NCBI GenBank assembly: GCA_003557125.1
Contig: PWPN01000349.1
Span: 1 to 5,116, forward strand
Direction of reading: 5' to 3'
Source of the DNA: Phycisphaerae bacterium
Lineage (GTDB): Bacteria > Planctomycetota > Phycisphaerae > UBA1845 > PWPN01
DNA: 5,116 nucleotides
The notes beneath the pieces were generated by a model. The model was given only the letters and a program-made list of their open reading frames with translations. It did no database searches and was not told the DNA's origin. A program made the translations under genes and the position numbers. Shown piece by piece: positions 3,575 to 5,116 of this stretch (positions are counted from its first letter, which is position 1; each line of letters opens with the position of its first letter).

Positions 3575-5116
3575 ATGCTCCGCAAGATGGACTGCCGAGG
3601 AATGTATTTCATCAGTGCGATGGCTCTGACTCTGGCTGTCTGTCTGCCGGCGATGGGTTCATCCGAAACTCAACCGCCGCGCGCAGACGAACCGTCTTCG
3701 GCGCCTTTCGAGCCGACCGTCACGACCGACGGCGGCGCCCAGCCGGCTTCGAGCGGCAGCCCCAAGATGATCCCAGTCGATCAGGGCACACCCTTCAGCC
3801 CGAATGTCCGCGGGCAGTGCCCGTACCGATGGATACGCGCGGACAACACATATCACTCCACACATACGGCTGCCTATGAAGCACTGTGGGAACTGGCCCG
3901 CGGCGCGATGGGACGAGGCGTGGGCGGCGGACTCGATGCCGACACCTACGACTGGCGCGACATCAACAGCGGGTGCAATTACGGCCTGCTCGGGGGGAAG
4001 TTCACGACGCTCGAATTCCTCCAGCATGCCCGCGATTACGACGCGGACCCGATGATCACCGCCAACATGTTCGGCGGCTTCAACCAGGAAACCTTCCAGT
4101 GCTATACCGACAATCCGGACGGCCTGGCCGCCGACTGGATCCGCTACACCAACATCATCCTCCCGAACTACCGCCAGGGCGACGAAGTCGACATGACCGG
4201 GGAAGACCTGCGCGTCTACAACTCGATCAGCGACTGGGGCAGCAGACCGAAACTGCTCGCGCCCGGCGAGGAGATCACCCCCAGGGTCGATTATTGGCAA
4301 ATCGGTAACGAACCGGAGGTTGGCGACATCCCCCAACACCATATCGACCACTACCTCAGCCCGACCGAATACCGCGACCGGTACAAGCTCATGGCCCCGG
4401 CCATGCTGGCCGTCGATCCGACGATCAAGGTCGGCCCCTGCCTGACCGGCCATGGCGCTCAACATGGGGATTACCTCCCCCTTCTTGCGGCCGATCCCGA
4501 TATCCAGATCGACTTTGTCAGCTACCACCCCTACTACTACAGTCTCCAGAATGTCTGGGGAGACACCGACGCGATGACCGTGGCCCTGCGCAATGCCAAG
4601 GCTCATCTCCTCCAGGTGTCCGCGGCCGTCCGTTCGACCATGAACAGTGCCGGCCGCTCCGGCTACGAGTTGATCGCCTCCGAATGGAACCCGGTCAGTT
4701 GGTCAGGTGCGGCCCACATGCAATCCTCGATGGCCAGCGCCATCGGCATCGTCGAGTCGGTTTTCACATTCGCCGAGGACGGGATGGAGGCTGCCACCTA
4801 CTGGCAGGAGCCGCAGAAAAGGCTCGGGCCGACCGGCGCGTTCACCGGCCTGGTCGAACACATGGGCGACGTGCTCCTGATCAACGTCCAGCAGATGGGC
4901 CTCGATCCGGGCATGATCGACTGGCGGATCTACGCGACACGGCACAGCACGCGCGATGACCGCATCATGGTCTGGGGTCTCAACTTCAGCGAGAACGGGC
5001 CGGTCCAGGTCGACCTGGCGGTGGGGCCGTACTACGTGGAGCAGGCGACGCTCAAACGCTACGGACTGCCCGGCGGCAACACGAGTCTGACGACCTCCAG
5101 CGGGATGGCCTGGACC
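3575..5116 (+). CDS. Secreted clan GH-A glycoside hydrolase, GH39/GH51-like (3' end outside window)
   Basis: The frame runs from the ATG at 3575 to the window end without a stop, giving 514 residues. A TGA at 3569-3571 closes the frame upstream, and GAGGTG precedes the ATG. Residues 1-30 form a signal peptide: basic MLRKMDCR, hydrophobic ISAMALTLAVCLPAMG, cleavage near AMGSS. A Pro/Ser/Thr-rich linker follows to about residue 65. The catalytic barrel shows RGVGGG and DADTYDW (114-127), ITANMFGG (161-168), YWQIGNEPE with the likely acid/base E246, SYHPYYYS (316-323) and IASEWNP with the likely nucleophile E370. The 124-residue gap between the two glutamates resembles GH39 and GH51 enzymes. From about 449 (DWRIYATRH, then IMVWGLNFSENG) a beta-sandwich domain begins. 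It probably cleaves xylosides, arabinosides or related plant or algal glycans outside the cytoplasm. The exact family and substrate cannot be set by eye. A C-terminal anchor such as PEP-CTERM could follow but is not visible. Confidence 0.85.
   Translation, partial: MLRKMDCRGMYFISAMALTLAVCLPAMGSSETQPPRADEPSSAPFEPTVTTDGGAQPASSGSPKMIPVDQGTPFSPNVRGQCPYRWIRADNTYHSTHTAAYEALWELARGAMGRGVGGGLDADTYDWRDINSGCNYGLLGGKFTTLEFLQHARDYDADPMITANMFGGFNQETFQCYTDNPDGLAADWIRYTNIILPNYRQGDEVDMTGEDLRVYNSISDWGSRPKLLAPGEEITPRVDYWQIGNEPEVGDIPQHHIDHYLSPTEYRDRYKLMAPAMLAVDPTIKVGPCLTGHGAQHGDYLPLLAADPDIQIDFVSYHPYYYSLQNVWGDTDAMTVALRNAKAHLLQVSAAVRSTMNSAGRSGYELIASEWNPVSWSGAAHMQSSMASAIGIVESVFTFAEDGMEAATYWQEPQKRLGPTGAFTGLVEHMGDVLLINVQQMGLDPGMIDWRIYATRHSTRDDRIMVWGLNFSENGPVQVDLAVGPYYVEQATLKRYGLPGGNTSLTTSSGMAWT

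Noticed and set aside
3659..4606. Long minus-strand open frame (315 codons) opposite the glycosidase gene
   Set aside because: It lies fully antisense to a gene with catalytic motifs and a signal peptide. Its product is rich in Val, Gly, Asp and Ala with no recognisable domain, as expected for an antisense frame of GC-rich coding DNA.

Overview
The window is GC-rich bacterial chromosome. It holds four protein genes, two of them cut by the window edges, and two intergenic regions with visible regulatory structure. The best lineage guess is a planctomycete, possibly Phycisphaerae. The guess rests on the regulator, which has an excisionase/MerR-type helix-turn-helix at the N-terminus and a receiver domain at the C-terminus. 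From memory, the HTH wording (VAPRTVSKWFDSG, YRIPGS, DRRIP) is common in that phylum. No search was run, so this stays an inference. There are no rRNA or tRNA genes, CRISPR arrays or transposases that I can recognise.

Layout: (1) 1-836, plus strand, is the C-terminal part of a Gfo/Idh/MocA-family NAD(P)-dependent oxidoreductase whose start lies outside the window. (2) 904-1482, minus strand, is the HTH-receiver regulator. It converges on the oxidoreductase gene across a 67-bp gap that contains a small hairpin. (3) 1483-1693 is a divergent intergenic region with an AT-rich array of GTAT/ATAC half-sites and a consensus TATAAT box just before purF. (4) 1694-3103 (or 1661-3103), plus strand, is purF. 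It encodes the first committed enzyme of purine synthesis and is of the iron-sulfur, Bacillus subtilis type. (5) 3104-3574 is a 471-bp region without an established gene. It has a TATAAT box right after the purF stop, a hairpin, a Trp-rich 44-codon ORF, and then a cluster of TCCGAA/TTTCGGG half-sites around a candidate promoter. (6) 3575 to the window end, plus strand, is a secreted clan GH-A glycoside hydrolase (GH39/GH51-like) that is still open at position 5116.

How the parts work together: purF is housekeeping. The oxidoreductase and the secreted glycosidase fit carbohydrate or polyol use, but they are separated by purF and the regulator and do not form an operon. The regulator is divergent from purF and could act on the intergenic half-sites, but nothing in the sequence proves it. 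Each plus-strand gene from purF onward appears to have its own promoter. I see no convincing new multi-gene system. The points most worth checking are the altered PRPP-site residues of PurF, the half-site cluster before the glycosidase, and the small element behind purF.
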